DNA from: Methylotenera sp. RIFCSPLOWO2_02_FULL_45_14
Lineage (GTDB): Bacteria > Pseudomonadota > Gammaproteobacteria > Burkholderiales > Methylophilaceae
Length of the DNA stretch: 40,003 bases
Direction of reading: 5' to 3'
Assembly (NCBI GenBank): GCA_001803395.1
Contig: MHBU01000018.1
Span: 74,803-114,805, forward strand
Position numbers and translations under genes: made by a program. The first letter of the stretch is position 1, and each line of letters begins with the position of its first letter. Below are positions 1 to 8,444 of the stretch, piece by piece. Under the pieces are notes generated by a model that was given only the letters and a program-made list of their open reading frames with translations, made no database searches and was not told the DNA's origin.

Positions 1-150
1 ACCTTCAGCATACAGCGTATCGAAAGCCAGTGAAGATTTGCCGGAGCCAGATAAGCCCGTAATTACCACGAGCTTATTACGCGGAATATCCAGCGAAATA
101 TTTTTTAAATTGTGGGTGCGTGCACCGCGAATACGGATTGAATCAATCAT
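1..150 (-). CDS. uvrA: UvrABC excinuclease subunit A, N-terminal 50 residues (runs off the left edge)
   Basis: On the minus strand an ATG at 150-148 opens a reading frame that stays open to the window edge. It encodes the typical UvrA beginning: an [20 protein letters not shown] start, then the Walker A motif GLSGSGKSS at about residues 34-42 and the [10 protein letters not shown] stretch. UvrA is the DNA-damage-sensing ATPase of nucleotide excision repair and loads UvrB on lesions in the cytoplasm. The gene is divergent from the MFS transporter gene, with 67 bp between the start codons. I saw no LexA-type CTGT-N8-ACAG box in that gap. Only the first ABC signature is visible, so the rest of the protein cannot be judged. 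Confidence 0.93.
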   Translation of the reverse strand, partial: MIDSIRIRGARTHNLKNISLDIPRNKLVVITGLSGSGKSSLAFDTLYAEG

Positions 151-217
151 GCTTTTACTAAAGTTTGGTCAACCTGCTAATATACCTACTTTTCTGCATT
201 TAGCTCAATTATTTTTC

Positions 218-1675
218 ATGTCCACATCGAATCATCAATCCAATCATCTTGCATCTGAGGCAATGACCTCGTTAGACATTTCGTCAGAAAAAATGACGCC
301 TGTAGAAACGCGCGCTACCATGAGCTTGGCCGCTATTTATGGTTTGCGCATGTTCGGCATGTTTTCTATTTTGCCGATTTTTGCAATTTATGCCTCAACT
401 TTACCTGAAAAACCAAGCAGCCTAATGATAGGTTTGGCTTTGGGCGCTTATGGCCTGACACAAGCACTGTTTCAATTGCCTTTCGGCATGGCTTCCGATA
501 AATTTGGCCGCAAACCCGTCATCTATTTAGGCTTGGCTATCTTTGCAGTCGGCAGCATGGTAGCCGCGCTAGCGCCCAACATTGAAGCCATTATTCTAGG
601 GCGTGTTATTCAAGGCGCAGGTGCGGTTTCTGCCGTGGTGACCGCCTTGCTGGCTGACTTAACGCGCGATGAGCATCGCACCAAGGCTATGGCAGGCATA
701 GGCGCGACGATAGGCGTGGCTTTTGCGCTTTCGTTGATAGGCGGGCCAATACTCAATCAATGGATAGGTGTGCCCGGTATATTTGCCATGACCGCGCTAT
801 TAACCTTAGCCGCCATTGCTATGGTGAAGTTTGTGGTGCCAGACCCGGTGCATAGCCACTTCCATTCTGACGCAAGCGCCGCGCCAGCCAAGCTCAAAGA
901 TGTACTCAAAAATGCGCAATTATTACGTTTGAATTATGGTATTTTTGCCTTGCATGCCGCGCAAATGGCCATGTTTGTGGTGGTGCCGTTTGCCATTACG
1001 AAATCCAGCGACTTGGGCGTTAACCAGCACTGGCATATTTATTTGCCAGTATTATTAGCCTCGTTTGTTTTGATGGTGCCTGCGATTATTTATGCAGAAA
1101 AACAAGCTAAGATCAAGCTGGTGTTTGTTGCCGCCATTGCCATGATGTTGCTTGCGCAATTGATGTTTGCGGTGTCGATTGATTATTTTTGGGGCATTGT
1201 GGCATCGCTGACTATTTACTTTATTGCATTTAATGTGCTTGAGGCATCGTTGCCGTCAATTATTAGTAAAATTGCACCGGTAGCAGCCAAAGGCACGGCA
1301 ATCGGCGTTTATAATACCTCGCAATCATTAGGTATTTTTGTCGGTGGTGCTTTAGGCGGCTATTTATCGCATGTGTATGGATTTTCTAGCGTGTTTATAT
1401 TTTGTGGCGTGATGATGTTTTTATGGCTATTATTGGCGTTTTCAATGCAATCGCCACCTGCGGTTAGAACCAAAATGTACAGCATGGATGAAGCCGCTGA
1501 ACCAATGACGAGCGAGCGAGCCATTGTGCTTAAAGCGGAGCTGGCAAAACTGGCTGGCGTGATTGAAGCGGTGGTGTTGCCACAAGAGCGCACCGTGATA
1601 TTGAAGTTAGATAAATCGCATGATTGGGATGGCTCCAATTTGCAAACGCAAGTGTATCAATTGTTGAGGGGATAA
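218..1675 (+). CDS. MFS transporter with C-terminal YAM-like domain (YajR type)
   Basis: A 485-residue polytopic inner-membrane protein of the major facilitator superfamily with about 12 hydrophobic segments. The cytoplasmic loop signature [12 protein letters not shown] follows the second helix, as in drug:proton antiporters. After the last helix (about residue 420) comes a soluble tail of about 65 residues, with [21 protein letters not shown] resembling the ferredoxin-like YAM domain of YajR. The substrate is unknown. An in-frame ATG upstream at 149 overlaps the uvrA start and is less likely; 263 is a further candidate start, and I chose 218. The stop lies 2 bp before the ssb start, so the two genes are probably co-transcribed, which is unusual company for ssb. 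Confidence 0.85.
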   Translation: MSTSNHQSNHLASEAMTSLDISSEKMTPVETRATMSLAAIYGLRMFGMFSILPIFAIYASTLPEKPSSLMIGLALGAYGLTQALFQLPFGMASDKFGRKPVIYLGLAIFAVGSMVAALAPNIEAIILGRVIQGAGAVSAVVTALLADLTRDEHRTKAMAGIGATIGVAFALSLIGGPILNQWIGVPGIFAMTALLTLAAIAMVKFVVPDPVHSHFHSDASAAPAKLKDVLKNAQLLRLNYGIFALHAAQMAMFVVVPFAITKSSDLGVNQHWHIYLPVLLASFVLMVPAIIYAEKQAKIKLVFVAAIAMMLLAQLMFAVSIDYFWGIVASLTIYFIAFNVLEASLPSIISKIAPVAAKGTAIGVYNTSQSLGIFVGGALGGYLSHVYGFSSVFIFCGVMMFLWLLLAFSMQSPPAVRTKMYSMDEAAEPMTSERAIVLKAELAKLAGVIEAVVLPQERTVILKLDKSHDWDGSNLQTQVYQLLRG

Positions 1676-1677
1676 AA

Positions 1678-2184
1678 ATGGCATCAGTAAATAAAGTGAT
1701 CTTGGTAGGCAACTTGGGGCGTGACCCAGAAGTACGTTTCATGCCTAATGGTGAGGCGGTATGTAATTTTAGTATTGCCACGACCGATAGCTGGAAAGAT
1801 AAATCTGGTGCAAAGCAAGAGCGCACAGAATGGCACAACATTGTGATGTATCGCAAGCTGGCTGAAATTGCAGGTGAGTATCTTAAAAAAGGGCGCCCTG
1901 TGTATGTAGAAGGCCGCTTACAAACACGTAAGTGGGAAAAAGACGGGGTCACACGCTACACCACTGAAATTATTGCAGATCAAATGCAAATGTTAGGCGG
2001 GCGTGATGGTGCCGCTTCAAATGCGAGCTACGATGGCGGCATGGATCAAAGCAGTGGTGGCAATGACTACAATCAAGCACCGCCTAGCCAAGGTCAGGCT
2101 AAACAGGCACCTGCGCAATCTGCGGCAAAACCGGCAGCCAGCGGCTCAGGTTTTGATGATTTTGAGGACGATATACCGTTTTGA
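1678..2184 (+). CDS. ssb: Single-stranded DNA-binding protein
   Basis: A 168-residue SSB. The N-terminal OB fold (residues 1 to about 110) has the family signatures [16 protein letters not shown] and the [15 protein letters not shown] segment. A Gly/Gln/Ala-rich flexible linker follows, then the acidic tip DDFEDDIPF that docks RecO, exonuclease I, PriA and other partners. It coats single-stranded DNA in replication, repair and recombination. The start is the ATG at 1678, which begins [11 protein letters not shown] and is preceded by GAGGGG; upstream in-frame codons lie inside the transporter gene. Length and tail are normal. A hairpin terminator follows 35 bp downstream. Confidence 0.97.
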   Translation: MASVNKVILVGNLGRDPEVRFMPNGEAVCNFSIATTDSWKDKSGAKQERTEWHNIVMYRKLAEIAGEYLKKGRPVYVEGRLQTRKWEKDGVTRYTTEIIADQMQMLGGRDGAASNASYDGGMDQSSGGNDYNQAPPSQGQAKQAPAQSAAKPAASGSGFDDFEDDIPF

Positions 2185-2219
2185 TTGCTATCGCAGTATA
2201 ATGAGCCAATTATTACAAC

Positions 2220-2249
2220 AAAGCCCGCTACATACGGGCTTTGTTTTTT
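2220..2249 (+). terminator. Rho-independent terminator of ssb
   Basis: A perfect 8-bp stem AAAGCCCG/CGGGCTTT with a 7-nt loop is followed by G and six T residues. It ends the transporter-ssb transcript. Confidence 0.9.
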
Positions 2250-2266
2250 GCGTTCAATAAGTTAGC

Positions 2267-2417
2267 CATACGGGTACTTCTATAAATTTAAGTTTCTAAG
2301 CCAAACAAGGCGCGAGCATAGAATTGCGACGCAGCATATGTTTGATAGGTAAGAAGTAATTTTTTGTGAGTAACGCAGTGTGGCGACGAAAGTTGGATTT
2401 ATAGAAATACCCATATG
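2267..2417. repeat. 151-bp palindromic MITE-like element abutting the DAHP synthase start
   Basis: Imperfect terminal inverted repeats of 29 bp (2267-2295 and 2389-2417) match at 24 positions. Each contains the block TTCTATAAAT or its complement and a GGGTA/TACCC end. The 93-bp interior has no credible ORF but carries GC-rich segments (GGCGCGAGC, GCGACGCAGC, TGGCGACG) and could fold further. The right end contains the ATG used as the start of the downstream gene. This layout is that of a non-autonomous palindromic repeat. I saw no second copy in this window, so its repeat nature across the genome is inference. Confidence 0.6.
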
Positions 2418-3509
2418 AGCCCTAGTCAAAAAATCATTACAGATGATGTGCGCATCATCGAAATTAAAGAATTAATTCCGCCATCTGTGTTGTTGGATAG
2501 GCTTGAGCCTAGCCAGGCGACTACAGATCGTATTGTGAAAACGCGCTCAGAGATCCATCGTATATTGCATAGCGCAAATGATCGCCTGTTGGTGGTGATT
2601 GGTCCGTGTTCTATTCATGATTACACGGCGGGTATTGAGTACGCAAAACGTTTGCAGGTGCAATATCAAAAATACAGCAATGAATTGTTGATAGTGATGC
2701 GTGTTTACTTTGAAAAACCACGTACCACTGTGGGTTGGAAAGGCTTAATCAACGACCCGCATTTAGATGGCAGTTTTGATATCAATGCCGGTTTGGATTT
2801 AGCGCGACGCTTTTTGCTTGAAGTGAATGAGTTAGGCTTGCCTGCGGCAACGGAATTTTTAGATACCATTACGCCGCAATATACCGCTGATTTAGTGAGT
2901 TGGGGCGCTATTGGTGCGCGTACCACGGAGTCGCAAATACATCGCGAGCTAGCCTCAGGCTTATCTTGCCCGGTAGGCTTCAAAAATGGCACTGATGGCA
3001 ATATTCGTATTGCGGTGGATGCAATAAAAGCGGCTGCGAGCCCGCACCACTTTTTATCGGTGACTAAAGAAGGCCATTCCGCCATCATCTCAACCTCGGG
3101 CAATGAAGATTGCCACGTAATTTTACGCGGTGGTAAAACGCCTAATTATGATGCGGCAAGTATCGATGCGGCAGCTAATGAATTGGCGCAATCTGGCCTG
3201 AATGCCAAAGTGATGGTGGATTGCTCCCATGCAAATTGTCAGCGCCAGTACCAATTGCAACTGCAAGTGGCGGCAGACGTTGCTAATCAGTTACGTGAGG
3301 GTGATGACCGCATTATGGGTTTAATGATTGAATCTCATCTTAACGAGGGGCGCCAAGATCATACGCCAGGTTGTGAATTAGCCTATGGACAATCCATTAC
3401 CGATGCTTGTCTAGGCTGGGAAGATACTTTGTCGATATTAGATACGCTGGCTGAAAGTGTGAAGGCAAGGCGCTTTAAAAATCAGCAAGATGACGATGAT
3501 GCAGAGTGA
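2415..3509 (+). CDS. aroG: 3-deoxy-7-phosphoheptulonate synthase, class I (DAHP synthase)
   Basis: A 364-residue class I DAHP synthase. It condenses phosphoenolpyruvate and erythrose 4-phosphate, the first step of the shikimate pathway. Visible signatures are LLVVIGPCSIHD, the substrate-binding RVYFEKPRTTVGWKG segment, the GARTTESQ motif and a C-terminal metal-binding SHANC and IESH region. Which aromatic amino acid inhibits it cannot be read here; the symbol aroG stands for the family (aroF and aroH are alternatives). The ATG at 2415 lies in the terminal repeat of the preceding palindromic element and lacks a clear Shine-Dalgarno. The next candidate, a GTG at 2448, would remove residues before RIIEIKEL. 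Confidence 0.93.
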   Translation: MSPSQKIITDDVRIIEIKELIPPSVLLDRLEPSQATTDRIVKTRSEIHRILHSANDRLLVVIGPCSIHDYTAGIEYAKRLQVQYQKYSNELLIVMRVYFEKPRTTVGWKGLINDPHLDGSFDINAGLDLARRFLLEVNELGLPAATEFLDTITPQYTADLVSWGAIGARTTESQIHRELASGLSCPVGFKNGTDGNIRIAVDAIKAAASPHHFLSVTKEGHSAIISTSGNEDCHVILRGGKTPNYDAASIDAAANELAQSGLNAKVMVDCSHANCQRQYQLQLQVAADVANQLREGDDRIMGLMIESHLNEGRQDHTPGCELAYGQSITDACLGWEDTLSILDTLAESVKARRFKNQQDDDDAE

Positions 3510-3575
3510 TATGGCCGTGCTTATTTGTAGCCATTAGCAAACAGCAGCATCGAATGATTTTGGTTTAGATTAAGG

Positions 3576-3581
3576 TATAAT
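3576..3581 (+). promoter_or_regulatory. Probable -10 hexamer for the fmdB-like gene
   Basis: A perfect TATAAT lies 38 bp upstream of the ATG at 3620, in the 110-bp gap after the DAHP synthase gene. No good TTGACA is found 16-18 bp upstream, so the -35 element is weak or absent. Confidence 0.4.
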
Positions 3582-3619
3582 CTCGCCTTATTTAACATCA
3601 AGTGTAGCGGTGATTTTGT

Positions 3620-3892
3620 ATGCCAATTTACGATTATCAATGTAGCAGTTGTGGCCATAAAGCCGAAGTTATGCGCAAAATTAGTGCAGCCAGCATAGAG
3701 GCTTGCCCCGCGTGTGGCAAAGAGACTTTTGCTAAACAAGTTTCTGCGCCTAGTTTTCAGCTCACTGGAAGCGGTTGGTATGCTACCGACTTTAAGGGTG
3801 GGAAAAAATCCGAGCCTGCGGCAGCAGAACCTACTAGCCAATCGGCTAGCCCAGCACCAGCAGCCTGCGCTACTGGCTGCGCATGTCACTAA
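3620..3892 (+). CDS. FmdB-family zinc-ribbon regulatory protein
   Basis: A 90-residue protein. Its N-terminal half has two Cys pairs (CSSCG near residue 9 and CPACG near residue 34) in the MPIYDYQC...FEL layout of the FmdB/CxxC_CxxC_SSSS family. The tail is Ala/Pro/Ser-rich and ends in a Cys-containing GCACH. FmdB was first linked to amide and formamide gene regulation in a methylotroph, but most members have no proven role. It sits 20 bp upstream of the DUF502 gene and then aspS, a neighbourhood common in Betaproteobacteria, so this copy is probably a general factor and not an amidase regulator. Confidence 0.85.
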   Translation: MPIYDYQCSSCGHKAEVMRKISAASIEACPACGKETFAKQVSAPSFQLTGSGWYATDFKGGKKSEPAAAEPTSQSASPAPAACATGCACH

Positions 3893-3912
3893 ATCAATCC
3901 AAGCTTAACTAA

Positions 3913-4539
3913 ATGAAAAAATACTTTATTACTGGATTACTTGTGTTGGTGCCATTGGTGATTACCGTATGGGTGCTTAAATCCCTTATTGGTGCCATGG
4001 ATCAAAGCTTGTTGTTGTTGCCTGATGCGTGGCATCCGCACACCTTGTTTGGGCGCGATATTATTGGCTTGGGTGCAATTCTCACCATTGCCATCGTGCT
4101 TACTACGGGCATTATCGCCACCAATTTCTTCGGCAAGCAACTCATCACCCTGTGGGAAAAACTGCTCAATCGTGTACCAGTGGTCAAGTCGGTTTACTCT
4201 AGTGTTAAGCAAGTTTCAGATACGTTGTTTTCTGATTCTGGCAATGCGTTTCGTAAAGCGGTGCTGGTGCAGTTTCCACGCCAGGGCGCTTGGACCATTG
4301 CCTTTGTTACAGGCACGCCAGGTGGTGATGTTGCTAACCATTTGCATGGCGACTACGTGAGTATTTATGTGCCAACTACACCCAACCCAACAGGCGGCTA
4401 CTTTCTAATGATGCCTAAAGCCGATGTCATCGAACTGGAAATGAGCGTTGATGAAGCACTTAAATATATTATCTCTATGGGCGTAGTGGCACCAGCGAAT
4501 AGACCCCCTAAACTTTTAACTGAATATTCGAATAAATAA
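3913..4539 (+). CDS. DUF502 family inner-membrane protein
   Basis: A 208-residue protein starting with [20 protein letters not shown], the DUF502 hallmark. It has two strong membrane helices (about residues 4-26 and 50-75) and then a soluble beta-rich region with the family motifs [16 protein letters not shown] and FVTGTPGG. Its biochemical function is unknown. It lies 20 bp after the fmdB-like gene and 2 bp before aspS, so all three are probably one transcript. No odd features were seen. Confidence 0.87.
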   Translation: MKKYFITGLLVLVPLVITVWVLKSLIGAMDQSLLLLPDAWHPHTLFGRDIIGLGAILTIAIVLTTGIIATNFFGKQLITLWEKLLNRVPVVKSVYSSVKQVSDTLFSDSGNAFRKAVLVQFPRQGAWTIAFVTGTPGGDVANHLHGDYVSIYVPTTPNPTGGYFLMMPKADVIELEMSVDEALKYIISMGVVAPANRPPKLLTEYSNK

Positions 4540-4541
4540 TT

Positions 4542-6329
4542 ATGATGCGTACACATTACTGCGGACACTTAAACCGCGAACATATTGGTCAAACCGTTAC
4601 CCTATGTGGTTGGGCGCATCGCCGTCGTGACCACGGCGGTGTTATTTTTATTGATTTGCGCGACCGCGAAGGCATGGCGCAAATTGTGGTGAACCCTGAT
4701 ACGCAAGCCGCGTTTGCAATCGCTGAAAGTGTGCGTAGTGAATACGTGCTGAAAGTAGTGTGTCAAGTGCGCGCGCGGCCAGACGGCGCAGTGAACGCTA
4801 ACTTATCAACAGGCGAAGTTGAAATGATTGCAACTGAGATTGAGATTCTCAATGCCTCACTCACGCCACCGTTCATGCTGGATGATGAAAACCTCACCGA
4901 AACGGTGCGCCTGCAACACCGTTACATTGATTTACGTCGCCCGGCGATGCAAAAAAACATGATGTTGCGTTACCGCGTGTCTAAAACCCTGCGTGATTAC
5001 TTGGATACCAACGGCTTTATTGAAGTTGAAACGCCAATGCTCACGCGTTCAACCCCTGAAGGTGCACGTGATTACCTAGTGCCAAGCCGTGTTCACGCAG
5101 GTCAGTTCTTTGCGTTGCCACAATCACCACAATTGTTCAAACAATTGCTCATGGTGTCAGGCTTTGATCGTTATTTCCAAATTACCAAATGCTTCCGCGA
5201 TGAAGATTTACGTGCTGATCGTCAGCCGGAATTCACGCAAGTGGATATTGAAACCTCGTTTATGGAAGAAAATGACATTATGGATTTGGTCGAAGAAATG
5301 ATTCGCCAAATGCTGAAAAAAGTACAGAACGTAGATTTGCCAGCAGCATTTCCACGCATGAGTTTTGCTGAAGCCATGACGCGTTACGGTTCAGATAAAC
5401 CTGATATGCGCGTGACGCTAGAAATCACCGAGCTTTCAGACGTGATGAAAGATGTGGATTTCAAGGTATTCGCAGGCGCTGCCAATATGGCAGGTGGCCG
5501 TGTTGCCGCTTTACGTGTACCCAATGGCGCAGCCATTGCCCGTAGCGAGATTGATGCTTACACGGAATTTGTAAAAATCTACGGCGCCAAAGGGTTGGCA
5601 TACATCAAAATTAACGACGTGACTAAATTGAATGAAGAAGGCCTGCAAAGCCCGATTGTTAAAAACATTCATACCACTGCCTTGCAAGCGATTATTGACC
5701 GCACCGGTGCGCAAAACGGCGACATCGTGTTCTTTGGTGCAGATAAAACCAAAGTAGTGAACGAGGCGTTAGGCGCATTACGCCTTAAAGTCGGTCACGA
5801 TAAAGGCCATGTCGATGGCCGCGCATGGGCACCTTTGTGGGTGGTAGATTTTCCTATGTTTGAACACGATGAAGAAGCTGACCGTTGGGTTGCATTACAC
5901 CATCCGTTTACTGCACCCAAAGATGGACACGAAGATTTGCTCACCACTAACCCAGGCGCTGCACTTTCAAAAGCCTACGATATGGTGCTAAATGGCTGGG
6001 AAGTGGGCGGCGGTTCAGTGCGTATTCACAAACAAGACGTGCAGTCAAAAGTATTTGATGCGCTTAAAATTGCACCTGAAGAAGCGCAAGAGAAATTCGG
6101 CTTCCTGCTCGATGCCCTGCAATACGGCGCACCTCCGCATGGCGGCTTGGCTTTCGGCTTGGATCGCTTGGTCACATTGATGGCAGGCGCAGAATCCATT
6201 CGAGATGTGATTGCCTTCCCTAAAACCCAACGTGCGCAGTGCTTGATGACGAATGCACCGAATGAGGTGGATGAGAAGCAATTGCGTGAGTTGCATATTC
6301 GCGTTCGTACTCAAACTCCAATCGCGTAA
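4542..6329 (+). CDS. aspS: Aspartyl-tRNA synthetase (likely non-discriminating)
   Basis: A 595-residue bacterial-type class II synthetase. It has an N-terminal anticodon-binding OB fold (about 1-110), catalytic motif 2 [16 protein letters not shown] near residue 217, a bacterial insertion domain in the middle, and motif 3 [10 protein letters not shown] near residue 535. It charges tRNA-Asp. The anticodon-loop segment reads RRRDHGG. The His at this position is the feature described for AspRS enzymes that also charge tRNA-Asn, whereas E. coli has Leu. If so, the cell needs GatCAB. The second ATG (4545, giving MRTHYCG) matches most homologues and may be the true start. Confidence 0.97.
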   Translation: MMRTHYCGHLNREHIGQTVTLCGWAHRRRDHGGVIFIDLRDREGMAQIVVNPDTQAAFAIAESVRSEYVLKVVCQVRARPDGAVNANLSTGEVEMIATEIEILNASLTPPFMLDDENLTETVRLQHRYIDLRRPAMQKNMMLRYRVSKTLRDYLDTNGFIEVETPMLTRSTPEGARDYLVPSRVHAGQFFALPQSPQLFKQLLMVSGFDRYFQITKCFRDEDLRADRQPEFTQVDIETSFMEENDIMDLVEEMIRQMLKKVQNVDLPAAFPRMSFAEAMTRYGSDKPDMRVTLEITELSDVMKDVDFKVFAGAANMAGGRVAALRVPNGAAIARSEIDAYTEFVKIYGAKGLAYIKINDVTKLNEEGLQSPIVKNIHTTALQAIIDRTGAQNGDIVFFGADKTKVVNEALGALRLKVGHDKGHVDGRAWAPLWVVDFPMFEHDEEADRWVALHHPFTAPKDGHEDLLTTNPGAALSKAYDMVLNGWEVGGGSVRIHKQDVQSKVFDALKIAPEEAQEKFGFLLDALQYGAPPHGGLAFGLDRLVTLMAGAESIRDVIAFPKTQRAQCLMTNAPNEVDEKQLRELHIRVRTQTPIA

Positions 6330-6351
6330 ATAAGTATAAAGGCAGCACAAG

Positions 6352-7266
6352 ATGGCTATCCCAGATTTTCAGACGCTTATGTTGCCTACCTTGAAAGCGC
6401 TTGGCGATGGCAATGAACATCCATTTAAAGATGTGGTGGAGATTCTGGCAACTGAATTCAAGCTCACGCAGGAGGAATTGAGTGAGATGCTGCCAAGTAG
6501 GCGTGCACGTACTTTTTATAACAGGGTTGCATGGGCAAAATTTTATTTAAAAAAAGCTGGTTTAGTATCTCAAACTAAAAGAAGTTATTTAAGCATTACA
6601 AAACTTGGCCTAGAAACTATTAAATCTGAACTTAATTCTATTAGTGTCAAATTTCTTGAGCAGTTTCCAGATTATATTAAATTTAAGGAAAGTGATTCAG
6701 CAGAGGCTTTAAATCAAGCTCACCCATCCGACGGTGTTATTAAAAATACACCAGAGGAAGTTTTAGAGGAAAATTATACTAAATTAAATTCGGCTTTAGC
6801 TATTGATTTACTTGATATAGTTAAATCCAGCTCACCAACCTTTTTTGAAAGACTGGTTGTTAATCTCTTAGTTAGTATGGGTTATGGCGGAACCTTGGCC
6901 AACGCAGCGCGTGTAACTAAACGTAGTGGAGATGAGGGAATTGATGGTGTTATTGATGAAGACCGATTAGGTTTGGATTCAATTTATATTCAAGCAAAAC
7001 GTTGGGAAGGCGTGGTCGGCCGCCCTGAAATTCAAAAGTTCGTTGGTGCGCTTTCTGGGCAGCGCGCTACCAAGGGTGTTTTTATTACGACATCAGACTT
7101 CACTAAAGAGGCGTTGGACTTTGTTAAAAACAACAATCACTATAAAGTCGTTTTGATTAACGGATTTACTTTAGCTAAGTTAATGATTGAAAATAATGTA
7201 GGTGTTTCTGTTGCAACTACCTATGAAGTTAAAAGTATTGATTCTGACTTTTTTGTTGATGAGTAG
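6352..7266 (+). CDS. mrr: Mrr-type restriction endonuclease
   Basis: A 304-residue protein with both Mrr parts. The N-terminal winged-helix Mrr_N domain covers about residues 5-95 and includes RTFYNRVAWAKFYLKKAGL. The C-terminal PD-(D/E)XK nuclease domain has FFERLV at 164-169, GIDG with D198 and the QAK motif with K216, then the VGRPEIQKFVGAL segment. Mrr enzymes cut DNA carrying methylated adenine or cytosine in certain contexts, a type IV restriction role. It sits between aspS (22 bp) and apt (4 bp) with no methylase or partner subunit. From about 6540 to 6830 the base use is clearly more AT-rich than in the flanking genes, which suggests acquisition. Confidence 0.88.
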   Translation: MAIPDFQTLMLPTLKALGDGNEHPFKDVVEILATEFKLTQEELSEMLPSRRARTFYNRVAWAKFYLKKAGLVSQTKRSYLSITKLGLETIKSELNSISVKFLEQFPDYIKFKESDSAEALNQAHPSDGVIKNTPEEVLEENYTKLNSALAIDLLDIVKSSSPTFFERLVVNLLVSMGYGGTLANAARVTKRSGDEGIDGVIDEDRLGLDSIYIQAKRWEGVVGRPEIQKFVGALSGQRATKGVFITTSDFTKEALDFVKNNNHYKVVLINGFTLAKLMIENNVGVSVATTYEVKSIDSDFFVDE

Positions 7267-7270
7267 TTAA

Positions 7271-7798
7271 GTGCCTATCAAGTCCCTAATCCGTACCATT
7301 CCACACTACCCCAAGCAAGGTATCCAATTCCGCGACATCACCACCTTACTGAAAGACCCCATCGGTTTTCGCATGGTGATCGATGCGCTTGCACACCATT
7401 ACACAGATCAAAAAGTCGATAAAATCGCAGGTATTGAGGCACGTGGTTTTATCATCGGCGCGGCGCTGGCGTATAAGCTAGGCTTGGGCTTTGTACCGAT
7501 TCGCAAATCTGGCAAGTTGCCTGCCGAAACCGTAGGTCATGATTATGCCTTGGAATATGGGGCTGATCGTGTGGAGATTCATCTCGATGCGATTACCGAA
7601 GGTGAGCAGGTGTTGTTGGTGGATGATTTGATTGCAACCGGTGGCACGGCTGAGGCGGCTGTCTCATTGATAAAAAAACTGGGCGGCGTGGTGATGGGTT
7701 GTGCTTTTGTGATTGATTTACCCGATTTAGGCGGGTCAAAGCGATTAGCAGAAGGTAAATTTAAGCCTTTTTCACTATGTGAATTTGAAGGCGATTGA
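7271..7798 (+). CDS. apt: Adenine phosphoribosyltransferase
   Basis: A 175-residue enzyme of purine salvage that makes AMP from adenine and PRPP in the cytoplasm. It shows the type I phosphoribosyltransferase signature VLLVDDLIATGGTAEAA at about residues 115-131. It also shows the family segments IPHYPKQGIQFRDIT near the N terminus and AGIEARGFIIGAALA. The start is a GTG at 7271, 4 bp after the mrr stop. No closer ATG keeps the conserved N terminus, and the full length fits the family. Translation may be coupled to mrr. Confidence 0.95.
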   Translation: MPIKSLIRTIPHYPKQGIQFRDITTLLKDPIGFRMVIDALAHHYTDQKVDKIAGIEARGFIIGAALAYKLGLGFVPIRKSGKLPAETVGHDYALEYGADRVEIHLDAITEGEQVLLVDDLIATGGTAEAAVSLIKKLGGVVMGCAFVIDLPDLGGSKRLAEGKFKPFSLCEFEGD

Positions 7799-7902
7799 TC
7801 TGTTATTTCATCTGTTTGCACTAGTTACTCGTGGCAGCAAAGATGTTAAAGTGCATGGGTTGATGTTGCCAAAACCTTGTAGGTTTACCAAGAAACAATA
7901 TT

Positions 7903-8298
7903 ATGCCAGTCACCGAACTTAATCACGTTAATCTACGCACGCCTTACGAGACGATGCTCATACTTAAAGACTTTTACTGCGATGTGGTGGGGTTAAAGGT
8001 TGGGCCGCGCGAGGGCTTTACCAGTAGAGGTTTTTGGCTTTATATTGGCGATACGCATGTGTTGCATCTGGCCGAGTATCGCGGTGAGGGCGAGCCGTTG
8101 ACAAACGTGCTCACTACAATAGATCACATATCATTTACCTGCACCGATATGCCGGCAATGGAAGCGCATTTAAAGGCGCACAATGTGAGTTACACCATCC
8201 GTAACTTGCCAGTGTTGAATGTAAAACAAATTAACTTTAAAGATCCTGTTGGTAATGGCATTGAGCTGTTTTTTTACATGGCTAATGAAGGTGTATGA
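7903..8298 (+). CDS. VOC-superfamily (glyoxalase/bleomycin resistance-like) protein
   Basis: A 131-residue vicinal-oxygen-chelate fold protein. Its two beta-alpha-beta-beta-beta modules each carry metal-ligand candidates: His in ELNHVNL (about residue 8) and HVLHL for the first, and His in TIDHISFT and Glu in GIELFF for the second. Members include glyoxalases, dioxygenases and resistance proteins, so substrate and reaction cannot be assigned. It stands alone, 104 bp after apt and 146 bp before the SoxYZ-like gene. The preceding gap has no clear promoter. Confidence 0.8.
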   Translation: MPVTELNHVNLRTPYETMLILKDFYCDVVGLKVGPREGFTSRGFWLYIGDTHVLHLAEYRGEGEPLTNVLTTIDHISFTCTDMPAMEAHLKAHNVSYTIRNLPVLNVKQINFKDPVGNGIELFFYMANEGV

Positions 8299-8444
8299 TG
8301 TGAGGCACATACAAGGGTTAGTGTAAAACTAAAATAGCATCTCGTAGTCATAATTTTAATAAATGCGTTGTTGCACTGTAATTGTTTAATCACAAAAGTG
8401 TTTAGCCACCAATAGTGCAATTTTTAAAACTTGGAGATTTTAAG

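Noticed and set aside
2705-3103. A 132-codon minus-strand frame inside the DAHP synthase gene
   Set aside because: It is antisense to a well-conserved enzyme with no family resemblance of its own.
7870-7900. Partial inverted repeat CTTGTAGG/ACCAAG before the VOC gene as a riboswitch or terminator
   Set aside because: The pairing is interrupted and short, with no T tract or known aptamer pattern.
8371-8420. Inverted repeat TTGCACT/AGTGCAA upstream of the SoxYZ-like gene
   Set aside because: Only 7 bp with a 36-nt loop, close to what chance allows in an AT-rich gap. The T tract that follows is not adjacent to a stable stem.
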